Assembly: GCA_017531805.1 (NCBI GenBank)
Contig: JAFXKG010000012.1
Location: 1 to 64,000, forward strand
DNA length: 64,000 nt
From: Clostridia bacterium
GTDB lineage: Bacteria; Bacillota; Clostridia; Christensenellales; UBA1242
Direction of reading: 5' to 3'
Made by a program: the position numbers and the translations under genes. How positions within the stretch are numbered: the first letter of the stretch is position 1; each line of letters starts with the position of its first letter. Under the pieces are notes generated by a model. That model saw only the letters and a list, made by a program, of their open reading frames with translations, did no database searches and was not told where the DNA came from. Of the stretch, positions 43,284 to 52,224 are shown piece by piece.

Positions 43284-44144
43284 ATGGGTATTAATGAATG
43301 GATTTTTAACAAAGCTACCAAAAAGATTGAAGAAAATTTTACTCAAGAAGATCCTGATTTAATTCAAAATGACGAAATTGAAAAACAAAGTTATTCAGAG
43401 CATTCTTACAAAAAAGTTAAAAAGTTAAGGGAAAAGGGTAAATATTGGGCGATAGATGTACCATATTTGCAACATCCTGTTCAAAAGCAAGAAAAACCAA
43501 GACCATTGTTTATGGTTTTTGGTGTCCTTTATTTACTTGTACTTATTGCGTCACTTGCTTTGTCTGTTATTATAGTTACATATTTCTTGTTGCCACTTAT
43601 TGCTCAAGCAATAGGTTTAAATAGTTTGGTTAAGGTTAGGGCATGGGATATATTTGGTTTGGTTGCTATGTTTAGTTCGATTGTTCCTATTTTTATTTGG
43701 ACAATTATAATAGCAGTTGCTGCTTTGATTATTGGTATTAATGCATTTTTAATATATGAAACAATAAACATGTTTCATATGTCTAAAATCAGCATGCAAG
43801 AAATGGCAAAAGGCTACGAAGTTGGAAGTATGTTATTCGCACTTGGTACAATAATGGTTGTTACTCTTATTACAGGTATCACCATTTTAGTGCTTACAAG
43901 GGAAAATATTAAACCTGCAGGTATCGCTTTAGTTGTTGGTGTTATGTTGATAGTTTGTGCTATCGTAGGTACAATCTTTGGTTTACTTATGGCTCAAAGA
44001 GTTAAAGCAAACAAACAGTTTGAAACCTTACCTGAAGAACAACAAAATGATTTTATTCGTCATAACAGAGCTTTAGATAGAATACACAGACATAGAAACA
44101 GAAAAAACAAATCTATCATTAGCAGTACAGAAGTAGATTTTTAG
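43284..44144 (+). CDS. four-helix membrane protein, unknown
   Basis: 286 residues from the ATG at 43284 (AGAGGTG site; the frame to 43254 overlaps the promoter). Charged cytoplasmic N-terminus of about 70 residues, four hydrophobic segments between about 80 and 245, and a basic, His/Arg-rich C-terminal tail (RIHRHRNRKNK). No enzyme motif seen. It is followed 9 bases later by another small membrane protein, so they form an operon. Confidence 0.75.
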   Translation: MGINEWIFNKATKKIEENFTQEDPDLIQNDEIEKQSYSEHSYKKVKKLREKGKYWAIDVPYLQHPVQKQEKPRPLFMVFGVLYLLVLIASLALSVIIVTYFLLPLIAQAIGLNSLVKVRAWDIFGLVAMFSSIVPIFIWTIIIAVAALIIGINAFLIYETINMFHMSKISMQEMAKGYEVGSMLFALGTIMVVTLITGITILVLTRENIKPAGIALVVGVMLIVCAIVGTIFGLLMAQRVKANKQFETLPEEQQNDFIRHNRALDRIHRHRNRKNKSIISSTEVDF

Positions 44145-44153
44145 GAGCAAGCA

Positions 44154-44579
44154 ATGAAAAAACATAATGTATTAAATTTATTAAAATTTGTAGAGCTATT
44201 AATAAATGCAAGAATTGCGTATAACAATGTTAAAAATGATGAAGAAGCCAAAAAAACTGCAGATATGTTTGGCAAACGCTCTTTAGTTTATTTCTTTGTG
44301 TTTTTAGGATTAAGTGTACTTGCAGTCGGTATAATTTATTGGAGTGTAACTCATTTTGTATCAACTTTAATATTTGTTGCTATAATTGGCTTTGTTGTGG
44401 CGGTATACTTGGCCGTTTATGCATTAGGAATGTTTATTTTATCTTTTAACCTTGCAATAAAGCAAAAAAGACTAAACAATAAACCAGTTGGCATAATTGC
44501 ATTGGTTTTAAATATTTTAGTACTTGTTGCAGTATTAGTTGGTATCATAGCATTAATAATTGTGCTAAAAACTTTATAA
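44154..44579 (+). CDS. three-helix membrane protein, unknown
   Basis: 141 residues. Amphipathic N-terminal region (about 1-40), then three hydrophobic segments (about 44-64, 72-100, 115-140). Not recognised. GGAGCAAG precedes the ATG. It is cotranscribed with the gene at 43284, and both may form one membrane complex; a hairpin terminator follows directly. Confidence 0.72.
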   Translation: MKKHNVLNLLKFVELLINARIAYNNVKNDEEAKKTADMFGKRSLVYFFVFLGLSVLAVGIIYWSVTHFVSTLIFVAIIGFVVAVYLAVYALGMFILSFNLAIKQKRLNNKPVGIIALVLNILVLVAVLVGIIALIIVLKTL

Positions 44580-44604
44580 AAGAAGACTTCGGTTTTCTTT
44601 TTTT
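44577..44604 (+). terminator. terminator of membrane operon
   Basis: AAAAGAA/TTCTTTT arms around a GACTTCGGTT loop, followed by T run. Confidence 0.75.
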
Positions 44605-44711
44605 ATGCCAATATCATATTTTTTTAAAAAAATTAGTGATTGTTTTAAATGTAAATTTATTTGACATAAAACATAAATGATATTACAATAAATTACATAA
44701 AAGGAGTTTTT

Positions 44712-45434
44712 ATGAGCAGGGGTAGTAGCAGTTCTAGTAGTCGCGGAAGCAGTAGTTCAAGCAGTCGTGGCAGCAGCAGAAGTAGTTGGAGCAGCAGCCG
44801 TGGTAGTAGTAGAAGTTGGGGCTCAAGCAATCACACAACAGTAATTATTGGTGGTAGTGGCGGTCATTATAGTGGTAAAGCAAACCCTATTGCATGGATA
44901 GTTATATTATTTTTGATTGGCTTAATGAGTTTTACTTTCGGTGTTAGTTTGGCGTCAGATTCAAATCAATATGGCAAGGTTTATGCAGAATGCGTTGATA
45001 ATGATTACATTGGAGGTTGGTATTATACAACTTACGAATACACTGTTAACGGCAAGGAGTATGAATCTCGCAGTGAAGAAGGGTGGGAGTTCCCTGAAAC
45101 AGAAGGCAAAACTGTTGAAATTTTCTATTTAAAAGACAATCCAAATATTATTACAGAAAAAGAGCCTAGTGGCTCTGGCGTCGGTGCTGTACTCATTGTT
45201 GTTGGTCTAATTTGTATTGGTGTTGGAGTACTTATCATCGTACATCAAGTTAAAAAGAAAAAGAAAGCAAAAGCAGAACAAACAACAGACTCACAATCGA
45301 CAACAGATACAGAACCAACCATTTTAGATGAAACAACAAAACAAGAAGAACAATTTGTTAGATGTTCATATTGTGGCAGTAAATATGATAAAACAGCAAC
45401 TTCATGCCCTAAATGTGGTGCAAGCAGAATGTAA
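44712..45434 (+). CDS. Ser/Arg-rich membrane protein with C-terminal zinc ribbon
   Basis: 240 residues. Residues 2-40 are almost only Ser, Arg, Gly and Trp in SRGSS-type repeats. A membrane segment follows (about 57-78), then an extracytoplasmic domain resembling DUF3592 (YYTTYEYTVNGKEYESRSE, about 97-115), a second membrane segment (about 157-180), a KKKKKAK stop-transfer, a Thr/Gln linker and a C-terminal zinc ribbon (CSYCGSKYDKTATSCPKCG). AAAGGAG precedes the ATG. Function unknown. Confidence 0.8.
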   Translation: MSRGSSSSSSRGSSSSSSRGSSRSSWSSSRGSSRSWGSSNHTTVIIGGSGGHYSGKANPIAWIVILFLIGLMSFTFGVSLASDSNQYGKVYAECVDNDYIGGWYYTTYEYTVNGKEYESRSEEGWEFPETEGKTVEIFYLKDNPNIITEKEPSGSGVGAVLIVVGLICIGVGVLIIVHQVKKKKKAKAEQTTDSQSTTDTEPTILDETTKQEEQFVRCSYCGSKYDKTATSCPKCGASRM

Positions 45435-45445
45435 TAATAATGCTT

Positions 45446-45486
45446 ATCAAAAAAAGAAAGCAATAAACTATTTGCTTTCTTTTTTA
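45446..45486 (+). terminator. terminator of 44712 gene
   Basis: AAAGAAAGCAAA/TTTGCTTTCTTT stem with T run. Confidence 0.85.
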
Positions 45487-45580
45487 CAAATTCTTTAAAA
45501 TCTTTTTCCACTTTGTATACAAAATATCTACTTATGTAGTAATAAATAACCGCAGTTATAAATTAAAAAAGAAACTAAAA

Positions 45581-45766
45581 TTACTTAGTTTCTTTCTTCA
45601 TAGTTTTTAAACAATTTGCACAAACGTTCTTTTTACCTTTTTTACCATTTATTTCTACATCAACTTTTTGGATGTTGGCTTCAAAAGTTCTTTTAGTATG
45701 ACGCATACTGTGGCTTACGTTGTTGCCTGCAGTGCGACCTTTTCCACAAATTTCACAAACCTTCAT
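45581..45766 (-). CDS. rpmB: ribosomal protein L28
   Basis: 61-residue 50S protein L28. KVCEICGKGRTAGNNVSHS is the family N-terminus with the CxxC pair; a second CANC near the end completes a zinc site. The ATG at 45766 has CGGAGG upstream; the frame reaching 45796 contains that site and is rejected. It is divergent from yloU-fakA, the neighbourhood usual in Bacillota. Confidence 0.96.
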   Translation of the reverse strand: MKVCEICGKGRTAGNNVSHSMRHTKRTFEANIQKVDVEINGKKGKKNVCANCLKTMKKETK

Positions 45767-45849
45767 TTGAGTACCTCCGATATATTTTAGTTTCAAAACG
45801 TGTATATATTAGCACACGCAAATAAAAATTGCAAGTATTTTTAAATAAA

Positions 45850-45878
45850 TTGATAAAATTGATTGATTATTTTATAAT
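45850..45878 (+). promoter_or_regulatory. promoter for yloU-fakA
   Basis: TTGATA, 17 bases, TATAAT, with GCGGAGAG before the ATG at 45908. Confidence 0.7.
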
Positions 45879-45907
45879 AATATTATATAATAGTTGCGGA
45901 GAGTGAA

Positions 45908-46255
45908 ATGAAACTTACCACATTTAATTCATTTGGTAAAATTAGCATCAGCAAACGTGCAATAAGCAAGGTTGCTGCTGTTTCTGTTTTGGAATGCGTT
46001 GGCGTTGTAGGTTTGGTTTCTCAACGTAGCTTTTTTAAAGGAAATGTGTTGACAACTGCACACAAGGGCGTTGTTGTAACAACTCTTCAAAATGATAGTA
46101 TGAAGATAGATGTCTATGTTATCATGCGTCACTGCGGTGTTTCTGCTTCTGCTGTGTCAGAGTCTATTAGACAAAGCGTAAAATATTCAGTAGAGCGTTT
46201 CGCTGGTATGATCGTTAAAGATGTGACAATTCATATCGTAGATGTTAGGATATAG
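45908..46255 (+). CDS. yloU: Asp23/Gls24 family protein (YloU)
   Basis: 115-residue Asp23/Gls24-type envelope-stress protein. GKISISKRAISKVAAVSVLE and VYVIMRHCGVSASAVSESIR carry the family pattern, ending in HIVDVRI. These proteins associate with the membrane and often neighbour FakA; here fakA starts 15 bases downstream. Its exact function is not established. Confidence 0.92.
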   Translation: MKLTTFNSFGKISISKRAISKVAAVSVLECVGVVGLVSQRSFFKGNVLTTAHKGVVVTTLQNDSMKIDVYVIMRHCGVSASAVSESIRQSVKYSVERFAGMIVKDVTIHIVDVRI

Positions 46256-46270
46256 GAGATTTTAATAATT

Positions 46271-47905
46271 ATGGGTAAGACTATTAACGGTTCTGCGTTA
46301 AGAAAAATGTTTGCTAATGCTTTCTCTTTGGTGGAAGAGAATAAGAAAAATATAGATGCACTTAATGTGTTCCCTGTGCCAGATGGTGATACAGGTACTA
46401 ATATGAGTTTGACATTAAAAAGTGCTGTGACAGAAATTAACTCATGTGAATCAAACACTATTGAGGCTGTTTGTGTTGCGTTCAATCGTGGTGCGCTTAA
46501 AGGTGCAAGAGGAAATAGTGGTGTTATCACTTCTCAAATCATCAAAGGTATTTGTTCTGTTTTGATGACATGCGAAACAGAAATTGACGTTAAAACTTTC
46601 GCTAAGGCCGTTCAAAATGGTGCAGATATGGCATATAAAGCTGTCACTGTTCCAAAAGAAGGTACAATCCTTACAATCATCAGAGCAATGGCAGAAAAGG
46701 CAAAACAAGTTAAGGGTTCAGCAAAAACTTTTGAAGATTTCTTTACAGAAGTTATAGCTCATGGCGAAGCAACTCTTCAAATGACACCAGATATGCTCCC
46801 TGTATTAAAGAAAGCAGGCGTTGTTGACGCTGGTGGCCGTGGTCTTATGTTTATTTTCAGCGGTTTCTACAAAGCACTTACTGGTGAAATGACAGAAATT
46901 GAATTTGTAGACAATGTAGAAAAAGATGTTACTAGTGAAGAACTACACATAAACTACGAGTCTTTGGCTGATATCAAGTTTTGCTATTGTACAGAATTCT
47001 TTGTTACAAATATTTACGAAAAGACTACGGATGCAGATATCAATACTTTGCGTTCTCGCTTGATGGAAATTGGTGACTGTGTGGTTTGTGTTGGCGACTT
47101 ACAACTTGTAAAAGTGCATGTACATACCAACGAACCTAACCGTGCTTTAGGATACGCTTTACAACTAGGTGAACTTACTGGCGTTAAAATTGAAAACATG
47201 TTAGAACAAAACCGTGAACTTAGAAAGAAAATGGAAAAAGTTCCAATGAAAGAGTTTGGCATGATAGCAGTAGCAGCTGGTGATGGTCTTAATGGAGTCT
47301 TCAAAGATATTGATGTAGACTATGTTATCAGTGGTGGACAAACAATGAATCCTAGTGCAAACGATATTGCACAAGCAGCAGAAAAAGTTAACGCAAAAAA
47401 TATTTTCGTGTTCCCTAACAATAAAAATATCATTATGTCAGCAGAACAAGCAAATGACATAACTGACAAAAACTTAATCGTTATACCTACTCGTAGTATA
47501 CCAGAAGGAGTAAGTGCTGTACTTGCTTTTGATGCAACAAGTTCTATTGACGAAAATAAATCTAATATGATGGAATCAATCTCTAATGTTAGATCTGGTT
47601 CAGTAACATACGCTGTTAGAACTACAAATGTTGATGGTATTGATGTCAAAGTTGGCGATATCATGGGATTGGACGAGCACTCTGTTTTAACAACAGGCAA
47701 GGATGTCACAAAGACAACTGTTGATTTGGTAAGTAAGATTATATGTCCAGAATCAAGCAATATAACACTTTTCTATGGTGAAGGTGTTACTGAAGAAGAT
47801 ACAAAAAATCTTTTAGCAAAATTAGAAGAAAACTATCCATCTATTGATGTTTCTATCATATTTGGCGGACAACCTGTATATTATTACATTATTTCTATTG
47901 AATAG
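46271..47905 (+). CDS. fakA: DAK2/DegV-like fatty-acid kinase subunit (FakA/YloV)
   Basis: 544-residue DhaL-DegV-like protein. The N-terminal DhaL kinase domain begins INGSALRKMF and contains the ATP/Mg loop PDGDTGTNMSLT and GARGNSGVI; a middle linker and C-terminal domain (FGGQPVYYYIISIE at the end) complete the family layout. FakA phosphorylates fatty acids bound to FakB. No FakB gene is in the window. AGGAGA precedes the ATG. A terminator follows. Confidence 0.94.
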   Translation: MGKTINGSALRKMFANAFSLVEENKKNIDALNVFPVPDGDTGTNMSLTLKSAVTEINSCESNTIEAVCVAFNRGALKGARGNSGVITSQIIKGICSVLMTCETEIDVKTFAKAVQNGADMAYKAVTVPKEGTILTIIRAMAEKAKQVKGSAKTFEDFFTEVIAHGEATLQMTPDMLPVLKKAGVVDAGGRGLMFIFSGFYKALTGEMTEIEFVDNVEKDVTSEELHINYESLADIKFCYCTEFFVTNIYEKTTDADINTLRSRLMEIGDCVVCVGDLQLVKVHVHTNEPNRALGYALQLGELTGVKIENMLEQNRELRKKMEKVPMKEFGMIAVAAGDGLNGVFKDIDVDYVISGGQTMNPSANDIAQAAEKVNAKNIFVFPNNKNIIMSAEQANDITDKNLIVIPTRSIPEGVSAVLAFDATSSIDENKSNMMESISNVRSGSVTYAVRTTNVDGIDVKVGDIMGLDEHSVLTTGKDVTKTTVDLVSKIICPESSNITLFYGEGVTEEDTKNLLAKLEENYPSIDVSIIFGGQPVYYYIISIE

Positions 47906-47925
47906 ATATAGGGTTAATTTTAATT

Positions 47926-47955
47926 AAAGTACTCAATATATTGGGTACTTTTTTG
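47926..47955 (+). terminator. terminator of yloU-fakA
   Basis: AAAGTACTCAAT/ATTGGGTACTTT stem, then T run. Confidence 0.85.
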
Positions 47956-48060
47956 TTTTTGGTTAAAAAATTTATATTTATTATCTAAATACAAAAGTGT
48001 ATTTTTCGACATGAAATGCGCATAATATTTATGTAGACAATCTACAAAAAGGAGATAATA

Positions 48061-48321
48061 ATGTTTGGTAAAAAAAGAAAAATGAAAGCAGAAGCAAAAG
48101 CAGAAACTAGCAAACAAGCTGTTCATCCAACAAAGGCTGTAAGCGACAGCGCAAAGACATCAAATTGTGGTGGTAGATGCGTTAGTTCAAAAGTTCAATC
48201 AACAAAAGCTAGTGATATGACTAGTGGCAGCAGAAGCACAAAATCATGTTCTGCAAAATCAACAAGCACAAAATCTTGTGGTGGCAAATGCACAAAAACA
48301 AGTACAAAATCTTGCTCATAG
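48061..48321 (+). CDS. small Lys/Ser/Thr/Cys-rich protein
   Basis: 86 residues of low complexity: a basic N-terminus (FGKKRKMKAEAKAE), then Ser/Thr/Lys-rich sequence with six cysteines in NCGGRC, KSCS, SCGGKC and KSC. AAAGGAG precedes the ATG and a terminator follows, so it is expressed alone. It could bind metal, be a spore-coat-like structural peptide, or be a modified peptide precursor; no maturase lies nearby. Not recognised. Confidence 0.7.
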   Translation: MFGKKRKMKAEAKAETSKQAVHPTKAVSDSAKTSNCGGRCVSSKVQSTKASDMTSGSRSTKSCSAKSTSTKSCGGKCTKTSTKSCS

Positions 48322-48325
48322 ATGT

Positions 48326-48358
48326 CAAAAAAAAGGAACATTGTTAGTTCCTTTTTTT
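48326..48358 (+). terminator. terminator of 48061 gene
   Basis: AAAAAGGAAC/GTTCCTTTTT stem with T run; also serves the minus-strand gene at 48372. Confidence 0.85.
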
Positions 48359-48371
48359 ATTTTATTCAAAT

Positions 48372-48734
48372 TTAATAAATTGTAAAACCTTGTGGTTCAG
48401 TTGCTAAATAACTTAATTCATGTAGGTTTATTTTTTCAAATTCGTCTACATTTTTAAAGTATGGTCTTATATCGCTTAAAAATAAGTCACCTTTTTCTTT
48501 GGCTTCCGTTTTATAGCGTGAAATGGTCTTGATTGCTATTCTTTTAGGCAATTTAGACGAAATCAAATCATGTAGTAATATATAGTTGTCATTATTCACT
48601 TTTATAATCATTACATATGTTTTTAGCACTTTACTGTCAAAACCATAACCGACCAAAGCGTTTGATGCAACTGTTGGAAAACTTGTACATTTTTCTATGG
48701 TAGCGGTATATATGTTTTTCTTTAAAATATTCAT
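48372..48734 (-). CDS. hypothetical protein, paralogue of 48745-49089
   Basis: 120 residues, not recognised. Aligns along its length with the upstream gene: LKKNIYTATIEKC/FKKDIFIATICKC, NYILLHDLISSK/NYLKLNDYLSKT, and KGDLFLSDIRPYFKNVDEFE/KGQFYLSQLRNYFENADENE. Probably a small soluble alpha/beta protein. It starts 10 bases after its paralogue and is in the same transcript. Confidence 0.72.
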   Translation of the reverse strand: MNILKKNIYTATIEKCTSFPTVASNALVGYGFDSKVLKTYVMIIKVNNDNYILLHDLISSKLPKRIAIKTISRYKTEAKEKGDLFLSDIRPYFKNVDEFEKINLHELSYLATEPQGFTIY

Positions 48735-48744
48735 GATGGCTCAT

Positions 48745-49089
48745 TTATAAACATAAATCTTCTGATTGATATAGTTGCAACAACTCTTTAGTATCAATCA
48801 TTTCATTTTCATCAGCATTTTCAAAGTAGTTCCTTAATTGAGAAAGATAAAACTGTCCCTTTTTTGTTGCTGTATCAGTGTAGTGCTTGATAAATATGTT
48901 TGGTGTTTTTGATAAATAATCATTTAATTTTAGATAATTGCCTTTACCAGTGTGAATAAATAAAACATCAGTATCAATAGTGTTACCATAAATGCAGTTG
49001 CCAACAATTTTACTGCCTCTAGAATAATAGTCTATTTTAACACATTTACAAATAGTTGCAATAAAAATATCTTTTTTAAACACTTTCAT
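48745..49089 (-). CDS. hypothetical protein, paralogue of 48372-48734
   Basis: 114 residues, first of a duplicated pair. Shared blocks with the second copy are listed there. It has a single SRGSKIVGNCIYGN segment and ends LYQSEDLCL. GGAGGTGGATAC precedes the ATG. No membrane segment or catalytic motif. Function unknown. Confidence 0.72.
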   Translation of the reverse strand: MKVFKKDIFIATICKCVKIDYYSRGSKIVGNCIYGNTIDTDVLFIHTGKGNYLKLNDYLSKTPNIFIKHYTDTATKKGQFYLSQLRNYFENADENEMIDTKELLQLYQSEDLCL

Positions 49090-49149
49090 GTATCCACCTC
49101 TAACAACTTTATAATATCATACATTAAAGGTATTGTCAATATCAAATAT

Positions 49150-49180
49150 TAATAAAAAAACACCACAATATGTGGTGTAT
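49150..49180 (-). terminator. terminator of tRNA-Val/tRNA-Gly unit
   Basis: ACACCACA/TGTGGTGT stem followed on the minus strand by seven T. Confidence 0.85.
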
Positions 49181-49181
49181 A

Positions 49182-49256
49182 TGGAGCGGAAGACGAGATT
49201 CGAACTCGCGACATTTGCCTTGGCAAGGCAACGCTCTACCACTGAGCCACTCCCGC
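49182..49256 (-). tRNA. tRNA-Gly (GCC)
   Basis: Reads as a 75-nt cloverleaf ending in encoded CCA; acceptor GCGGGAG/CTTCCGC with one G-U, anticodon arm CCTT-GCC-AAGG, T-loop GTTCGAATC. Confidence 0.95.
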
Positions 49257-49275
49257 ATATAAAATGCAATCAGCG

Positions 49276-49351
49276 TGGTGGGAGTTATAGGACTCGAACC
49301 TATGACCCTCTGCTTGTAAGGCAGGTACTCTACCAACTGAGCTAAACTCCC
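49276..49351 (-). tRNA. tRNA-Val (TAC)
   Basis: 76 nt with encoded CCA; acceptor GGGAGTT/AACTCCC, anticodon loop CTTACAA giving TAC, T-loop GTTCGAGTC. Transcribed before tRNA-Gly from the promoter at 49373-49401. Confidence 0.95.
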
Positions 49352-49372
49352 ATATGTGATTGCAACAATACA

Positions 49373-49401
49373 AATATAACATAATACAAAACTTATGTCA
49401 A
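49373..49401 (-). promoter_or_regulatory. promoter of tRNA-Val/Gly
   Basis: On the minus strand TTGACA, 17 bases, TATATT. Confidence 0.85.
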
Positions 49402-49542
49402 CGATTTTTTAAAACTTTTTTAAAATTTTTATAAATTTAATTTTTTTCAAAAAATAAACATTTATCAATATATTTTTAAAACGATAAACCGTATCAAAAA
49501 AACAAAAACACATTTTAAAGGTGATAATAAACAAATAATAAA

Positions 49543-49571
49543 TTGACACATTACACAACAAATGCTATAAT
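49543..49571 (+). promoter_or_regulatory. promoter of cysS
   Basis: TTGACA, 17 bases, TATAAT. The roughly 45-base leader that follows is too short for a T-box. 49402-49542 holds nothing else I can support. Confidence 0.85.
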
Positions 49572-49624
49572 AAATAATATATATTTTAAAAGAAGAATTA
49601 AACGATGTAAAGGAGACAAGTATT

Positions 49625-51040
49625 TTGAGATTATATAATTCAGAAACTAGAAATATCGAAGAATTTAAAACCGTTAAACCAAATGAAGTAAGTATGTATA
49701 CTTGTGGACCTACAGTTTATCATTTTGCACACATTGGTAATTTGCGTACCTACATTATGGAAGATGTTTTGGAAAAAGCACTTAAATATGTTGGGTATAA
49801 TGTTAAACGCGTAATGAATATAACTGATGTAGGTCATTTGGCTAGCGATGGAGATACTGGAGAAGATAAAATGCTTGCAGGTGCAGTGCGTGAAAATAAA
49901 TCTGTTATGGAAATAGCTGCACAATATACAGATGCATTTAAGCAAGATTGTCAAAAGTTAAACATTGCTTGGCCAAAAGTGGTTATACCTGCAACATCAT
50001 GTATTGATGAATATATTAAAATAATTTCTGAATTATTGGATAAAGGTTTTGCCTATAAGAGTAATGGCAATATCTATTTTGATTCTTCAAAACTGGATAA
50101 TTATTTTAGATTTGGCAATCAAAAACAAAACAAGATGGTTGTTGGCGCCAGAGAAGATGTAGAAGAAGATAAAGGTAAGAAACATCAAAACGACTTTGTT
50201 TTGTGGTTTACAAAATCTAAATTTGAAAATCATGCGCTTAAATGGGATAGTCCATGGGGTGTTGGATATCCAGGTTGGCATATAGAGTGCTCTGGTATTT
50301 CTTATAAATATTTGGGCGAATATTTGGATATACATTGTGGTGGAGTGGATAATAAATTTCCGCACCATACAAACGAAATTGCGCAAACAGAGGCTTTTGT
50401 TGGTCATAAATGGTGTGGGCATTGGTTCCATAGTGAGCACTTAAATACAACAACAGGCAAAATGAGTAAAAGTAAGGGTGGCTTCCTTACATTAAGCAAA
50501 CTTGAAGAAATGGGATATTCTCCTATGGTATATAGATTGTTTTGCTTGCAATCACATTACAGAAAACAACTTGTATTTTCTGAAGAAGGATTGGATTCTG
50601 CAAAATCGGCTTACGAAAAATTGATTAAAAGGATTTCTAACCTAAAACCAGAAGGTAAGGAAGTCGATATGTCTATTTTTGAAAACTTTAAAAACAAATT
50701 TAAATCTGCTTTAGAAAAAGATTTGAATACATCATTGGCTCTTACTCAAGTTTTTGATGTGCTAAAAAGTGAAGTAAATGAAGATACTAAAATTGCGCTT
50801 ATAAAAGACTTTGACAAAGTTTTAGGTCTTAATTTAGAGTTGGCATGGGAACAAGAAACAAAACAGACATCAGTTGATGCTGAATTTGAAAAATATATTT
50901 TGGAATTAATAGAAAAAAGGAAAACTGCTAAATTAAACAAAGATTTTAAAACTGCTGATGAAATCAGAAATGAATTATCTTCAAAGGGTGTTGAGTTGAT
51001 AGACACTAAGGAAGGAACAACATTTAAAATCAAAGATTAA
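49625..51040 (+). CDS. cysS: cysteinyl-tRNA synthetase
   Basis: 471-residue class Ia synthetase. [13 protein letters not shown] start, zinc/ATP region [18 protein letters not shown] with the HIGN signature, and KMSKSKGG; zinc ligands include Cys, CSG and HH in [15 protein letters not shown]. The C-terminal anticodon/DALR region is complete. The start is TTG with AAAGGAG upstream, which fits the family N-terminus; no ATG lies near. Single-gene unit with promoter and terminator. Confidence 0.97.
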   Translation: MRLYNSETRNIEEFKTVKPNEVSMYTCGPTVYHFAHIGNLRTYIMEDVLEKALKYVGYNVKRVMNITDVGHLASDGDTGEDKMLAGAVRENKSVMEIAAQYTDAFKQDCQKLNIAWPKVVIPATSCIDEYIKIISELLDKGFAYKSNGNIYFDSSKLDNYFRFGNQKQNKMVVGAREDVEEDKGKKHQNDFVLWFTKSKFENHALKWDSPWGVGYPGWHIECSGISYKYLGEYLDIHCGGVDNKFPHHTNEIAQTEAFVGHKWCGHWFHSEHLNTTTGKMSKSKGGFLTLSKLEEMGYSPMVYRLFCLQSHYRKQLVFSEEGLDSAKSAYEKLIKRISNLKPEGKEVDMSIFENFKNKFKSALEKDLNTSLALTQVFDVLKSEVNEDTKIALIKDFDKVLGLNLELAWEQETKQTSVDAEFEKYILELIEKRKTAKLNKDFKTADEIRNELSSKGVELIDTKEGTTFKIKD

Positions 51041-51060
51041 AAACAAACTGATAAAAAAGA

Positions 51061-51088
51061 TTAAAAACCGCAAACTTGCGGTTTTTTT
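51061..51088 (+). terminator. terminator of cysS
   Basis: AAACCGCAA/TTGCGGTTT stem with T run. Confidence 0.88.
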
Positions 51089-51252
51089 AAAATACTAAAT
51101 CAAAAATCATTAAACTAAATTAAACAATTTACTTTAATGGCTGATTATATTAGAATTTTATTAAAAAGCATTGACTTTTAAAGAAAAATTGATTAATATT
51201 TTTATATCTACATATTAATTTAGTGAATTAAACAAAAGATAGGAGAGTATTT

Positions 51253-52224
51253 ATGAGCAATTTTCAAAAAAATTTAAGAGTTTTGGCAGATAAATATACA
51301 CAAAAGTATATTGCTGATTGCACGGGTTTTTCACAATCTAGTATAAATAATTATTTAACAAAGTCTAGCGAGCCGTCTATTCAATTTCTGATTGCACTTA
51401 AAAATGCATTTGGGATTTGTTTGGACGACTTTTTGTTTGCAGAAATTGACACGCATGAAGAAATTTCTTACGATAGATTTGTTGGCAATTACATTGTATA
51501 TTATTACAATAATAACTCTTATAAGGGGGAAGTTCATAATAACTTATCAAACACTTTAAATTATGGCGTTATAAGTATAATCAAAGAAAAATATTTGGAT
51601 AAAAATGTGATTGTTTATGGTTCTTTTGTAAAAGATAAATCAGAAGCAATCAAACTTTTAAAAGATTTAAATTCTGCCACAACCAATGAAGATATTGTTA
51701 ATATTTACAAAGTAAATAACTATTATAAGGGTGATTTAAAAACTACTGACCAAAGCATATTTATCGATTTATATAACAAAACCAACGGAGATCAATGTTA
51801 TTTTATTTTCAATAATCCGCCGTCTGTAACCAATTATCAAGGTGGCGTAGGCACGGTTAACACTGTTGCGCGTGGGCGTGAACATAATCCATGCATACAA
51901 TTTATTATAATGTCGCAAAAATTGATAGATAAACCTGATGGTGAAATTTATGAGTGCCTAAAATTTGATGATATAAATGTAAACCTTGATGATGCGGTCA
52001 AAGACATTGTTGGTTTGTTCAAACGCTTATATGCAGATAAAAATGAGATAGCAGAAAGTTTGACAGAAAATCAAAAAATTGCCATACTTCAAAATAAATT
52101 AGAATATCACTTTAACGAAATTATAGAAGCAAATATTTTTAGGTTTGCAAAAGTATCAAACAAAGAAGATGATATGATATATAAACTAATCAAGGAGGGC
52201 ATCGATGTTGGAGAAAATCGATAA
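51253..52224 (+). CDS. XRE regulator with large C-terminal domain
   Basis: 323 residues. Residues about 5-62 form a lambda-repressor-like HTH (KYTQKYIADCTGFSQSSINN, then PSIQFLIALKNAFGICLDDF). The remaining 260 residues are a mixed alpha/beta domain I do not recognise, including FVGNYIVYYYNNNSYKGEVH and SIFIDLYNKTNGDQCYFIFN; it may sense a ligand or bind the partner. AGGAGAG precedes the ATG. It overlaps the downstream Rel-like gene by 20 bases, so the two form one unit. Confidence 0.82.
   Translation: MSNFQKNLRVLADKYTQKYIADCTGFSQSSINNYLTKSSEPSIQFLIALKNAFGICLDDFLFAEIDTHEEISYDRFVGNYIVYYYNNNSYKGEVHNNLSNTLNYGVISIIKEKYLDKNVIVYGSFVKDKSEAIKLLKDLNSATTNEDIVNIYKVNNYYKGDLKTTDQSIFIDLYNKTNGDQCYFIFNNPPSVTNYQGGVGTVNTVARGREHNPCIQFIIMSQKLIDKPDGEIYECLKFDDINVNLDDAVKDIVGLFKRLYADKNEIAESLTENQKIAILQNKLEYHFNEIIEANIFRFAKVSNKEDDMIYKLIKEGIDVGENR

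Noticed and set aside
48061..48321. SCIFF-type modified peptide
   Set aside because: Six Cys are present but spacing and flanking motifs differ from SCIFF and there is no radical SAM maturase beside it.
49572..49624. T-box or other riboswitch before cysS
   Set aside because: Leader is only about 45 bases and has no terminator or conserved box.
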